This document shows positions 51,849-61,330 of a stretch of DNA of 64,000 nt, piece by piece. The notes below the pieces were generated by a model. It worked only from the letters and a program-made list of their open reading frames with translations. It searched no databases and was not told the DNA's origin. Numbering within the stretch: the first letter of the stretch is position 1; every line of letters starts with the position of its first letter. Made by a program: the position numbers and the translations under genes. Source of the stretch: Nonlabens agnitus (GTDB taxonomy: Bacteria; Bacteroidota; Bacteroidia; Flavobacteriales; Flavobacteriaceae); NCBI RefSeq assembly GCF_002994045.1, contig NZ_MQUC01000003.1, positions 844,501 through 908,500 on the forward strand. The letters run 5' to 3'.

Positions 51849-52355
51849 CTAATCGAGCTGTAGGTTTAAAATCACAGCCACTTCATTTTCACTTCTATCG
51901 TCCTCAATATTGATGTCCCAGTCGCTAGTGTAAATGCTGCCATAGACTTTGATATTATTTCCCGTTCTTGTTGCCTGAAATTTAACTGGTTTTTCTATTC
52001 CTTTAATAGATAAATTACCTTCTACCGCAAAAGAACCATCTGGTTGATTAGAAATTGAAGTGCTTTCAAAATTAATGCGCGGATAATCATCTTCATTGAA
52101 ATATTTCTTCCACATCAAGTGCCCATCTCTTAAAAAGTTACCGGTATCAAGGCTTTGAACACTCACTGAGCCTTTGATTTTTGAGTTTTGAAGTTGACTT
52201 AGGTCGATTGAAGATTGAGATTGAATATCACCTATAGTTCCGTTTAAATCACGACTCTTAAAAGTGAAGGTCACTGTTGATTTTTCAGTATTGATTTTGG
52301 GACTAATTTGAGTCATTCCAAAGAGGAATAAAATTAGAACTAGAGCTTGTTTCAT
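51849..52355 (-). CDS. YceI family protein (exported)
   Basis: A 168-residue exported protein. Signal peptide MKQALVLILFLFGMTQ, then the YceI beta-barrel (EKSTVTFTFKSRDLNGTIGDIQSQSSI, DYPRINFESTSI, FAVEGNLSIKGIEKPVKF). YceI proteins bind isoprenoid or lipid ligands in the periplasm; function here is unknown. It is a single gene, convergent with umuC. Confidence 0.93.
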   Translation of the reverse strand: MKQALVLILFLFGMTQISPKINTEKSTVTFTFKSRDLNGTIGDIQSQSSIDLSQLQNSKIKGSVSVQSLDTGNFLRDGHLMWKKYFNEDDYPRINFESTSISNQPDGSFAVEGNLSIKGIEKPVKFQATRTGNNIKVYGSIYTSDWDINIEDDRSENEVAVILNLQLD

Positions 52356-52466
52356 TATTAAGATTTGAGAATAAAGACATGTAAAAAGTCGTGGGTAAAT
52401 CTTATTCCTTAAAATAAAAAACTCAACACCAACGGATAATCATCAGTATTTTTAATGAAAGTCTGG

Positions 52467-52703
52467 TTAGAGTATAATATAGATAGGACATCGTGTCCTT
52501 GGAAATTTGAAAATAAAGGAATTATAACCGTTCAAACCCTTTTCTAGAAGATCTTTTCTCGCTACTGTGATGTGGATAATCACATGATCAGAAATTGGCA
52601 AATGATAAGGTGTACTGCATTCTTTCCATGTTGTTTTATAACAGCATACTAGCCAATGTATTTCTATTACTCTGTCATCGGGATCGCGTTTTAAAATCTT
52701 CAA
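52467..52703 (-). CDS. Doubtful 78-residue open frame
   Basis: MKILKRDPDDRVIEIHWLVCC... has no recognised family. Its context is a gap of 500 bp between yceI and the RND operon that otherwise seems empty, so it may be chance or a gene remnant. Confidence 0.2.
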   Translation of the reverse strand: MKILKRDPDDRVIEIHWLVCCYKTTWKECSTPYHLPISDHVIIHITVARKDLLEKGLNGYNSFIFKFPRTRCPIYIIL

Positions 52704-52857
52704 ATCGCTGCAAAACTAGATCGCCGTCCCATTCATTTCAAATGAATAAGGCTTGCCTCAACTAAGGCTTTGTCATCGTTAAATAATCCACAATAGCTTA
52801 AAATTGATGGCTTTTGAGAAGTATTTTTAAGAAATCCTCCTAAATATTCTAGTAAAC

Positions 52858-54306
52858 TTGGCGAAAATCTTCAAAATAAAAAACGACAAGAACCTCAACG
52901 ATAGAATAATTACAAAAAGTCTAGGATTACTGAAATCCTACAGATGCTTTTACCTAGTAATGGTATGGATAATAATTTCTTGTAGCCCTAAAACCGCTTC
53001 CCTTGAAACTCCTATTGACTATTCTGAAGATTTCAGTAATACAGGGAATCAAGAAATCCCTGATGAATGGTGGACCACTTTTGAAGACGAACAATTAAAT
53101 AGCCTCATCGACTCGGCACTGTCAGATAATTTGAGCATAGCGTCAATCTGGGAACAATTCCAGGCGGAAAAGGAAAACGTAAGAATCCAAGGTTCAAATC
53201 AATGGCCGCAGGTAGAAGCTTCACTTCGTAGCGGTATATCGCGCCCTCAACCTGATTTTGCTGGTGGTGAAAATACTCAGGCAGGACTTTCAGCCAGCTA
53301 TGAAGTTGATTTATGGGGACGTATTAAAGCGACAAAGAACGCGGCAACTTTTCGTGCCACGGCAAGCTATTATGATTATCAAACAGCTACTATGAGCTTA
53401 TCAGCAGAGGTAAGCATCGCTTATTTTAATGTTCTGAGTGCTTTGCAGCAAATTGATCTCATAAAGGAACAAATCAATATTAATGAAAGGATTACAAAAC
53501 TCATTAAAGCTCGTTTCTCTAGCGGCCAACTTAGGGCCGTAGATGTGCTGCGCCAGCAACAGTTATTGGAATCTACCAAGGCATTGCAGATTCGGGCAGA
53601 ACAAGACTTGGAATTGGCTCAAAATCAATTGGCACTTTTGGTAGGTAAACCGGCACAAAGCAATCTATTAATTAAAAAAAGATCCTTACCAAAAGTGGAT
53701 AGCCTTCCTGCCACGGGTCTTCCCTTGGAATTGACCCGTAGAAGACCTGATTTAAAAAGTGCGTACCAACGTGTTTTGGCGGCAGATAGGGATTTTGCAG
53801 CAGCCATCAGCAATAAATATCCTAGACTTTCCTTCACCGTGGCCACTCAGGCAAGATCCAATACATATGCTAATCTATTTCAAGATTGGGCGTATAGCAT
53901 CTCTGGAAATTTAGTGGCTCCAATATTTTACGGAGGAAGATTAAAAGCCGAGGCAAATCAGGCAGAATCTTTAAAACAAAGTGCCTTATATGATTATGGT
54001 CAAACCGTACTGATAGCTTTCAGAGAGGTAGAGGATGCACTTATCAATGAGCTGAAGCAAAAAGAGCGAATGGAGGTCTTGGAACGTCAGCTATCACTTT
54101 CTGATAAAACAAACCGGCAAATCCGTTTAGAATTTTTGAATGGATTCAGTGAGTACCTAGATCTCTTAATTGCTTTAAATGAGCAACAACAGCTGCGTAG
54201 GGAACAAATAACGGCTCAACAAGAATTGCTTGAGTTTAGAGTAAGTCTTTATCGTGCATTGGCAGGAAGCTTTAAAACAATACGTGAAAATGAAATTAAT
54301 GAATAA
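52858..54306 (+). CDS. RND efflux outer-membrane lipoprotein (NodT/OprM type)
   Basis: A 482-residue protein in the long frame, which begins with TTG at 52858. The next ATG at 52960 gives MVWIIISC, with the lipobox Cys close by, so the start is uncertain. The mature part has the two-fold outer-membrane factor pattern: WWTTFEDEQLNSLIDSALSDNLSI, YEVDLWGRIKATKNAA, LELTRRRPDLKSAYQRVLAADRD, GNLVAPIFYGGRLKAEANQA. It would form the trimeric outer-membrane channel. It is the first gene of a three-gene efflux operon. Confidence 0.9.
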   Translation: MAKIFKIKNDKNLNDRIITKSLGLLKSYRCFYLVMVWIIISCSPKTASLETPIDYSEDFSNTGNQEIPDEWWTTFEDEQLNSLIDSALSDNLSIASIWEQFQAEKENVRIQGSNQWPQVEASLRSGISRPQPDFAGGENTQAGLSASYEVDLWGRIKATKNAATFRATASYYDYQTATMSLSAEVSIAYFNVLSALQQIDLIKEQININERITKLIKARFSSGQLRAVDVLRQQQLLESTKALQIRAEQDLELAQNQLALLVGKPAQSNLLIKKRSLPKVDSLPATGLPLELTRRRPDLKSAYQRVLAADRDFAAAISNKYPRLSFTVATQARSNTYANLFQDWAYSISGNLVAPIFYGGRLKAEANQAESLKQSALYDYGQTVLIAFREVEDALINELKQKERMEVLERQLSLSDKTNRQIRLEFLNGFSEYLDLLIALNEQQQLRREQITAQQELLEFRVSLYRALAGSFKTIRENEINE

Positions 54307-54309
54307 ATA

Positions 54310-55485
54310 ATGGGTACAAAGAAAATAGTAATCATATGTACTTCAATCGTGCTAATAGCGGCAATCGCTGTGTTCCTAATATTTAGCACAGAACCCACTG
54401 CAAAAAGTGAAGGCAGCGTGAAGCAAAGTGCCATGCTCGTCAACCTAACTACTGTAGAGAAAAACGAATATATACCACTAATTGAAGCCACGGGAACGGT
54501 TCGACCGTTGGAAGATGTGATCATAAGCCCTTTGGTTTCAGGTCCAGTTATTAAAAGATCAGAAAACTTTTTGCCTGGAAGTTTTGTAAAGAAAGGAGAG
54601 CTGTTATTACAAATCAATCCAGCCGATTATCGCAATACTTTAGCATTGGAGCAAAGCAATCTAAACCAGGAAAAGACCAATTTAGAGATAGAGATGGGAA
54701 GGCAGGAAGTAGCCCAGTTGGATTTGGATCTAATTGGGATTGATACCATAAGTGACCAAGAGCGTAAATTGGTGTTACGTCAACCACAGTTAAACGCGGT
54801 CAAGGCAAACATACAATCGGCACAGGCCTCTGTAAATCAAGCATCGTTAAATTTAACCAGAACAAGTATTAGAGCACCATTTGATGCTCACATCTTAAAT
54901 CAAAATGTAACGGTGGGATCACAAGTAGCTCCCGGTGATAATTTAGGTCGACTGGTGGGAACCGAGTTTTATTTGGTAGAAGTCAATATCCCAGTTTCAA
55001 AATTAAGATGGCTAAACTTTCCTACCGGCGGTAATACTCAGGGCTCAACCGTAAGGATTCGCAATAAATCGGCTTGGCCGGATGGTGCATCAAGAGAAGG
55101 CTTCTTAGATAAAAAAATTGGAGCCTTGGAAGGACAATCAAGGTTAGCCAGAGTTTTGGTGAAAGTCCCACAGCCCTTAGGCAATCCAGATCCTAATAAA
55201 CCTGATTTGATTATAGGGTCATTTGTTGATGTAGCCATTGAAGGGAAACCTGTTCAAAATGTGGTAAGAATCAATCGAGATTATGTGCGCCCTAATAATA
55301 CAGCATGGGTGATGAAAGAGGGTAAACTGGAAATTCGTCAACTCAAATTTGCACTAACAGATTCAGAATATGCATACGTCATGGAAGGTTTAGACGATGG
55401 CGACCAGGTGGTAATAACTAATTTAAGTACAGTAGCCGAAGGTGTTGACCTTAAAGAAGACACGAGTAGCCAGATGAAACAGTAA
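54310..55485 (+). CDS. RND efflux periplasmic adaptor (membrane fusion protein)
   Basis: A 391-residue protein. An N-terminal membrane anchor (IVIICTSIVLIAAIAVFLIF), barrel-sandwich hybrid (SPLVSGPVIKRSENFLPGSFVKKGELLLQINPADY), a helical hairpin (EKTNLEIEMGRQEVAQL), and the beta-barrel and membrane-proximal domains (RIRNKSAWPDGASREGF, VVRINRDYVRPNNTAWVM). It would connect the inner-membrane pump to the outer-membrane channel. Three bases after the preceding stop, clearly in one operon. Confidence 0.95.
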   Translation: MGTKKIVIICTSIVLIAAIAVFLIFSTEPTAKSEGSVKQSAMLVNLTTVEKNEYIPLIEATGTVRPLEDVIISPLVSGPVIKRSENFLPGSFVKKGELLLQINPADYRNTLALEQSNLNQEKTNLEIEMGRQEVAQLDLDLIGIDTISDQERKLVLRQPQLNAVKANIQSAQASVNQASLNLTRTSIRAPFDAHILNQNVTVGSQVAPGDNLGRLVGTEFYLVEVNIPVSKLRWLNFPTGGNTQGSTVRIRNKSAWPDGASREGFLDKKIGALEGQSRLARVLVKVPQPLGNPDPNKPDLIIGSFVDVAIEGKPVQNVVRINRDYVRPNNTAWVMKEGKLEIRQLKFALTDSEYAYVMEGLDDGDQVVITNLSTVAEGVDLKEDTSSQMKQ

Positions 55486-55508
55486 ATCAACGATAAAGGA
55501 CACCCACA

Positions 55509-58500
55509 ATGTCAAAGGATAAAAAGAATAAGGTGAGAAAGGAAGGTGCTATTGGATTTATGGCGCGCAATTCTGTGATTACAAATCTTTTGATGATCCT
55601 TCTTGTAGGTGGTGGAATCTATACCATGTTCAGTATCCAAAAGGAGGTTTTTCCGCAATTTCAACTAGACTTTGTAGAAGTCAACGTGAGCTATCCTGGT
55701 GCAGCACCCGCTGAGGTCGAACAAGGTATCTTACTGCCTGTGGAAGAAACAATTCGTGGCATTCAGGGAATCAAAGAAATTGTTTCCACAGCTAACGAAG
55801 GATCAGGAAACGTCACTATAGAGCTTATTGCCGGTACAGATCGTATGAAGGCTTTCCAGGATATTGATCAGGCGGTGAGCCGTATCAATACTTTTCCAGA
55901 CGATATTGAGCAACCGCAGGTAAGCTTGCAAAATCGCCAGCGCGATGTGATGGAGATTGGCCTCTACGGTAATGTCGACATCTGGACCCTACGCAAACTG
56001 GCTGAGCAGATGAGGAATACTCTTTTGAGCGATCCTGAAATTACCCAAGTAGAGATAGGTAGTGTTCCTGATTATGAAACAAGTATCGAGATCCCTCGAT
56101 ATAAACTTCAAGAATATGGTTTGACCCTTCAACAAGTAGCAGACATTATTGCTCAAAGCAGTCAGGATGTACCAGCTGGAGCGGTCGAAACAAATTCAGG
56201 TGAAATATTATTGCGCATGAAGGAGCGCAAGCAGTGGGCAGATGAATTTAGAAACATCACCATTATCACGGCAGCATCAGGTGCTAAGGTTACTTTAGGT
56301 GATCTGGCAACTATAGAAGATACGTTTGAAGAAGCTGGCTTTCATGGACAATTCAATCAAACGCCTTCCGTAGAGATGGAAATTTTCCGTATTGGTGATC
56401 AATCGCCATTAGACATTGAAGAGCGTGTTAAGGAAATTATGGAAGAATTTCCTCTGCCTCCAGGCGTCAATTTTAGAATCGATAGCAACAGAGCTGAGGA
56501 TTATAGGGAGAGACTTTCACTATTGACTGAAAACGGGATTTTGGCCATCGTCATTGTGTTGGTGATTTTGACATTGTTCCTAGAATATAGACTCGCATTC
56601 TGGGTAATGATAGGTATGGCTATCTCCTTTGTGGGTGGTATGATATTCCTACCACTCATAGGCGTGAGTATTAATATGATATCCATGTTTGGTTTTCTAG
56701 TGGTACTGGGTATTGTTGTTGACGATGCCGTTGTGGTAGGGGAAAATATATATGAAAAGCGGCAGCAGGGCATGAGCTATATGAAGGCGGCTGTAGAAGG
56801 AACTAAGGACGTTTCAAAACCAGTGATTTTCAGTATTCTTACCACAATTATTGCATTCGTACCTCTGTTATTTATTCCTGGTGAAACGGGCAAGTTTTGG
56901 TGGCCTTTACCTGCCGTGGTAATCGTCATATTGACAGTGAGTTTATTGGAAGCTTTGTTTATTCTTCCATCGCATTTGGCACACCTTTCAGAGAAGAAAA
57001 AGAGAAAGTGGGTTGAAAAATTGGAAGGTTATCAGCACGCTTTCGCGAAAGCGTTTGACCGGATCATTGAAACTTATTACAGGCCATTTCTTGATCGATG
57101 TCTCAAGCACCGTTACATAACGCTCAGTCTTGCAACCGCCTTATTACTTGTAGTAGGTGGCTATGCTTATAGTGATCATATGGGTATGGTATTGATGCCA
57201 CAAGTAGCGGCTGAAGAAATTGAAGCAGGAGTTCGTTTGCCGGTAGGAACCACAAGAGCTCAAGCTGAAGAGGTGGCTGCAGAAATTACGACGGCTACTC
57301 AAAAAATGTTTGAGGAATACGATCTCTATAAGATTGCAGAGGGCATAAAAACGAATATCCGCGGTCAGAACTTCATCGATACAGAAATTGTATTACTACC
57401 ACCAGATCAAAGGGACATTACTGCAGCTGAGGTCATCGCCCTATGGAGGGACAATATAGGCGAGATTAAAGGGGTGGATCAAATCACTTTTGAAGCAGAG
57501 CGTGGTCCTGGAAGCTACCAGCAAGATATTAGCGTGGACTTAAGTCATCCAGATATTGAGATGTTGGAGCGCGCGAGCATGGCTTTTGTGGAACGCATGG
57601 AAGCCTTAGAAAACTCTAGAGATGTAAGCGACAATTACGACAACGGGAAACAGCAGTATGACTTTAATATCCTACCAGAAGGTCGCAATCTGGGGTTGAC
57701 TTCTAACGAGGTGGGAAGACAGGTTCGCAATGCATTTTTTGGTGCCTTGGCGTTACGCCAGTTAAGAGGTACAAATGAAATTGAGGTTAGGGTGAAACTG
57801 CCTCTTTCAGAACGTACAGACATTCAAAATCTCGAGGACTTTATAGTTCGTAGTCCTGATGGAATAGAAGTACCGCTTATGGATGTTGTTGAAGTAACCC
57901 AAAGAGAGGCTTTTACTAGCATAAATCGTAGGGATGGTCTAAGAGTGGTCAATGTAGGTTTTGATGTAGAACCTGCAAATGCCGTTGGGCGGGTTTTGGC
58001 AAAAGTTAAAGAAGAAGAGTTGCCTCAATTGAGAGCTGATTTTCCTGGAATCACTTGGACTTTTGAAGGAGGTCAGGCAGATATGCGGGAGTCCACTCAA
58101 TCTCTTTGGAGCAATTTTGCCATGGCCATGATATTGATCTATGCACTATTGGCAATGGCTTTTTCAAATTACATTCAACCTATTATTGTGATGACAGCAA
58201 TACCTTTCGGTATAGTGGGAGCGGTGCTTGGTCACATCATTCTAGGCTATGATTTGTCATTGGTAAGTTTGATGGGAGTAATTGCCTTGTCTGGAGTGGT
58301 GGTAAATGATTCATTAATAATGATTGATTACGCCAATAAAAAGCGTGGCGAACTTTCCATTTATGAGTCCATACACGAAGCAGGTCTTAGAAGGTTCCGC
58401 CCGATCATGTTGACCACATTAACAACTTTTGGAGGATTGACGCCTATCATTTTGGAGACGTCTAGCCAGGCTTTTTATCTAATTCCCATGGCCATTTCAT

Positions 58501-58637
58501 TAGGATTTGGGATCATATTTGCGACCTCTATTATTCTTGTGATTGTTCCTTGTCTATATTTAGCATTGGAGGATGTTCGCCTGCTAATTCAAAAACGTAA
58601 GACGGTGCAGCGAGATAGTGATGTAGTTCATGGGTGA
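55509..58637 (+). CDS. RND efflux transporter permease (AcrB/HAE family)
   Basis: A 1042-residue inner-membrane proton antiporter with twelve helices expected. The first helix is near 17-34, the porter domain has [17 protein letters not shown], and the membrane domain shows [17 protein letters not shown] (the Asp pair of the proton relay) and [16 protein letters not shown] in the second half. An exact palindrome copy encodes HAFAKAF in the cytoplasmic loop before the seventh helix (about 510). The class suggests multidrug or organic-compound efflux. Final gene of the operon. Confidence 0.96.
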   Translation: MSKDKKNKVRKEGAIGFMARNSVITNLLMILLVGGGIYTMFSIQKEVFPQFQLDFVEVNVSYPGAAPAEVEQGILLPVEETIRGIQGIKEIVSTANEGSGNVTIELIAGTDRMKAFQDIDQAVSRINTFPDDIEQPQVSLQNRQRDVMEIGLYGNVDIWTLRKLAEQMRNTLLSDPEITQVEIGSVPDYETSIEIPRYKLQEYGLTLQQVADIIAQSSQDVPAGAVETNSGEILLRMKERKQWADEFRNITIITAASGAKVTLGDLATIEDTFEEAGFHGQFNQTPSVEMEIFRIGDQSPLDIEERVKEIMEEFPLPPGVNFRIDSNRAEDYRERLSLLTENGILAIVIVLVILTLFLEYRLAFWVMIGMAISFVGGMIFLPLIGVSINMISMFGFLVVLGIVVDDAVVVGENIYEKRQQGMSYMKAAVEGTKDVSKPVIFSILTTIIAFVPLLFIPGETGKFWWPLPAVVIVILTVSLLEALFILPSHLAHLSEKKKRKWVEKLEGYQHAFAKAFDRIIETYYRPFLDRCLKHRYITLSLATALLLVVGGYAYSDHMGMVLMPQVAAEEIEAGVRLPVGTTRAQAEEVAAEITTATQKMFEEYDLYKIAEGIKTNIRGQNFIDTEIVLLPPDQRDITAAEVIALWRDNIGEIKGVDQITFEAERGPGSYQQDISVDLSHPDIEMLERASMAFVERMEALENSRDVSDNYDNGKQQYDFNILPEGRNLGLTSNEVGRQVRNAFFGALALRQLRGTNEIEVRVKLPLSERTDIQNLEDFIVRSPDGIEVPLMDVVEVTQREAFTSINRRDGLRVVNVGFDVEPANAVGRVLAKVKEEELPQLRADFPGITWTFEGGQADMRESTQSLWSNFAMAMILIYALLAMAFSNYIQPIIVMTAIPFGIVGAVLGHIILGYDLSLVSLMGVIALSGVVVNDSLIMIDYANKKRGELSIYESIHEAGLRRFRPIMLTTLTTFGGLTPIILETSSQAFYLIPMAISLGFGIIFATSIILVIVPCLYLALEDVRLLIQKRKTVQRDSDVVHG
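57039..57052. repeat. Dispersed palindrome, exact copy
   Basis: In the cytoplasmic loop of the RND permease, read HAFAKAF. Confidence 0.95.
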
Positions 58638-58840
58638 TAAACAAAGGAGTATTAATTTCAACCCAGTAAAACATCAAATTGTAGGGCAGTTGAGAAAGCG
58701 CGTTCTATTCATTCTATGTTGTTTCGGAAAACATCCCATCAAGGAGCTCTATAAAGCCACCTATTAATGAATGACCATGAGCTTATTTGCTATAATAAGG
58801 CTAACTCTTAATAACTTATCTATCAGTCTTTCGCTATTCC

Positions 58841-58854
58841 GCTTTCGCGAAAGC
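58841..58854. repeat. Dispersed palindrome, exact copy
   Basis: Between the convergent RND and epimerase genes, 63 bp from the epimerase stop. Confidence 0.95.
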
Positions 58855-58917
58855 GAAATAATCCAACTTCAATTTTTTGCAAATAAAGGAATCGCGGATA
58901 GAAAGATATTTTAGGAA

Positions 58918-59850
58918 TTACTGTTCGAACCAGTTGATCTGCTCCTGGACGCCTTCTTCAAGACCTACTTGCGGATTGTAATCCAGCAGCTTTTTGGCTT
59001 TGTCAATCACTGCTTTGGTTCTAAGTTGATCACCGCTACGAGCTGGTTTAAGGTCGATACCAATTTTGGTATCCATTAATTTCTCCACGGTTTGAATTCC
59101 CTGTGCGGTTGTGTATTCCTGATCTGTGCCCAGATTAATAACTTGGCCATCGCAAACATCTTCTTTACCTATGGTACTCACGATACCGTCAATAATGTCA
59201 GTGATATGGGTAAAGCTGCGTTTGTGCTCTAGACTGCCTTCAAACAATGAGAATTTTTCCCCATGTATCGCGCAATTAATCAATTGGCTAAACATTTTGT
59301 CTGGTCGTTCTCGCGATCCATAAACGGAGTATAATCGCAGTGAGCAGGCTGGATAGTTCCCTAATCGAGATTGGGACATAACGAGCTGCTCTGCAGCAAG
59401 TTTTGTGACACCATAGTTCGAAATGGGTTTTGCCATTTGTTCTTCATCACAAAAAACGTCTTTACCATAAATCGATGAGGTCCCAATATTGACAAACATT
59501 TTCAACTGCGCTAGATGAGCGGCAGCTACTGTCAATCTGTGTGTTGCAATGACATTATTGGTAAGGTACTGCTCAAAAGTTGAGGTACTTGCAATGCCTG
59601 GTAAAGCTGCTGCATGAAAAATATATTCCACATCTTTAGGCAAGGCTGCCTCTAGATCGTCTTCTCGCAAATCCAACTCCATTACTTTGATATCCAACTG
59701 CGAAAGAGCAGCTGCATTTTCGCGCTTTAATGTGACATCGTAATAATCAGAAAAGTTGTCGATTCCAATAACCTCATGATGGTTGGCATGCAATCTTTCA
59801 GCGAGATGGGACCCAATAAAACCAGCGATGCCAGTAATTAAAATTTTCAT
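58918..59850 (-). CDS. NAD-dependent epimerase/dehydratase
   Basis: A 310-residue extended-SDR enzyme. The nucleotide-binding motif GIAGFIGSH (7-15) and the catalytic Ser (GTSSIYG), Tyr and Lys in NYGVTKLAAEQL are visible. It is likely a sugar-nucleotide 4-epimerase or decarboxylase; the closeness to a glycosyltransferase operon suggests a sugar for surface glycolipids, but the genes face opposite directions. The DRPDKMFSQLI segment is a substrate loop. Specific substrate unknown. Confidence 0.9.
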   Translation of the reverse strand: MKILITGIAGFIGSHLAERLHANHHEVIGIDNFSDYYDVTLKRENAAALSQLDIKVMELDLREDDLEAALPKDVEYIFHAAALPGIASTSTFEQYLTNNVIATHRLTVAAAHLAQLKMFVNIGTSSIYGKDVFCDEEQMAKPISNYGVTKLAAEQLVMSQSRLGNYPACSLRLYSVYGSRERPDKMFSQLINCAIHGEKFSLFEGSLEHKRSFTHITDIIDGIVSTIGKEDVCDGQVINLGTDQEYTTAQGIQTVEKLMDTKIGIDLKPARSGDQLRTKAVIDKAKKLLDYNPQVGLEEGVQEQINWFEQ

Positions 59851-59999
59851 GAAGAATGGAATTTTCTATTCCAAAGGAATAGATTTTATTTTGATTTGAA
59901 AAAGGTTTGCCTATTACTTGGCAATTTGACCAGATTTCAAAATTACTTTAGATTTTATTATTAACCTTGTAAATCCAACCTAAATAACCCCATTGTTGA

Positions 60000-60713
60000 A
60001 TGACAAATTCCTTAACGATTATCGTACCTGTTTATAATGAGGCAGATAATCTAAAACGAGTGGAACGTGAACTGAGCGCCTATATCAATAGTTCTAAGGT
60101 AGAATCGTCGGTCCTCTTAGTAAACGATGGATCCACAGATGAGAGCTTACGGATTATCAAGGACATTTGCGCTTCAAACCCAAAGTTTCACTACATTAAT
60201 TTTGATAAGAATTATGGCTTGAGCGCTGCCATTAAAGCTGGTTTTGATCACGCTACAACTTCACTGGTAGGATATATCGATTCAGATTTGCAGACCAGTC
60301 CCATGGATTTTGATTTGTTGTTGGAACACATTGGAGAATATGATCTCGTGACTGGTGTGCGTTCACAGCGCAAGGACAGTTTTGTCAAAAACATGTCTTC
60401 TACCATAGCAAATGGTATAAGACGCAGTTTCACTCATGATGGAATGGACGATACCGGTTGTCCACTTAAGATCATCAAAGCAGATTATGCAAAACGCATC
60501 CCTATGTTCAAGGGATTGCACCGATTCTTACCTGCAATGATTTTATTGCAAAATGGTAAGATCAAGCAAGTTCCCGTGCAACATTTTGAACGCGTTGCGG
60601 GCACGGCAAAGTTTGGTTTGTGGAATAGATTACTTGGACCATTAATGGATTGCTTTGCCTATCTATGGATGAAAAAGAAATACATCAACTACAAAGTAGC
60701 AGATAAGGCATGA
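60000..60713 (+). CDS. Glycosyltransferase family 2, polyprenyl-phosphate type
   Basis: A 237-residue GT-A enzyme. IIVPVYNEADNLKRVEREL, LVNDGSTDESL, and the DSDLQTSP metal motif (DxDxQ) are clear, as is the GLSAAIKAGFDHA helix. It resembles DPM1/ArnC but lacks the C-terminal membrane helices of ArnC. It would make a polyprenyl-phosphate sugar donor in the inner membrane. Its stop overlaps the next gene by four bases, so it is the first gene of a three-gene unit. Confidence 0.93.
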   Translation: MTNSLTIIVPVYNEADNLKRVERELSAYINSSKVESSVLLVNDGSTDESLRIIKDICASNPKFHYINFDKNYGLSAAIKAGFDHATTSLVGYIDSDLQTSPMDFDLLLEHIGEYDLVTGVRSQRKDSFVKNMSSTIANGIRRSFTHDGMDDTGCPLKIIKADYAKRIPMFKGLHRFLPAMILLQNGKIKQVPVQHFERVAGTAKFGLWNRLLGPLMDCFAYLWMKKKYINYKVADKA

Positions 60714-61330
60714 ATGAATGGGTCATCTATGCCATAGGTTTTGTTGCCCAAATTCTTTTTTCCGCTCGATCCATTATGCAATGGATCGTTTCAGAAAAGA
60801 ATAAGCGTGTCCTGACGCCAGTTTTATTTTGGCAGCTTAGTCTTATCGCATCCTTTGCGCTTTTTTTGTATGGCTACTTGCGCAACGACTTTGCCATCAT
60901 GTTGGGTCAGATATTGACCTATTTTATCTACATACGCAATATGCAGTTGCAGGACAGCTGGCGATCTTTTCCAAAGGCTTTGCGTTGGTTTTTATACCTA
61001 TTTCCGCTTATAATTTTAATTATAGGATATAACAATCAGGTGTATGATAGGGAATTGTTATTCCAGAATGAGAACATTCCCAACTGGCTGCTGGCATTAG
61101 GCATCGTGGCACAGGTTGTCTTTACATTGCGCTTTATCTATCAGTGGTTTTATAGTGAGAAACGTAAGGAATCATCATTGCCCATGGGTTTTTGGGCGTT
61201 GAGCTTGCTGGGTTCCCTTTTAATCTTGACCTATGCCATTATTAGAAAAGATCCAGTGTTATTTTTAGGTCACTTGTTGGGAATCGTATTGTATTCCCGC
61301 AACATTATTATTTTGAAAACGCAGGAATGA
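60710..61330 (+). CDS. Tandem LAB_N (lipid-A-disaccharide synthase N-domain) membrane protein
   Basis: A 206-residue membrane protein with two copies of the LAB_N unit: IGFVAQILFSARSIMQWIVSEK, then FWQLSLIASFALFLYGYLRND (residues 8-60), and IVAQVVFTLRFIYQWFYSEKR, FWALSLLGSLLILTYAIIRKD (residues 124-180). Both end in a LGQ or LGH segment and a final IRN. The unit occurs beside or fused to lipid A enzymes. Overlaps the GT2 start and the GT39 start by four bases each. Likely part of the same glycolipid pathway. Confidence 0.9.
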   Translation: MNEWVIYAIGFVAQILFSARSIMQWIVSEKNKRVLTPVLFWQLSLIASFALFLYGYLRNDFAIMLGQILTYFIYIRNMQLQDSWRSFPKALRWFLYLFPLIILIIGYNNQVYDRELLFQNENIPNWLLALGIVAQVVFTLRFIYQWFYSEKRKESSLPMGFWALSLLGSLLILTYAIIRKDPVLFLGHLLGIVLYSRNIIILKTQE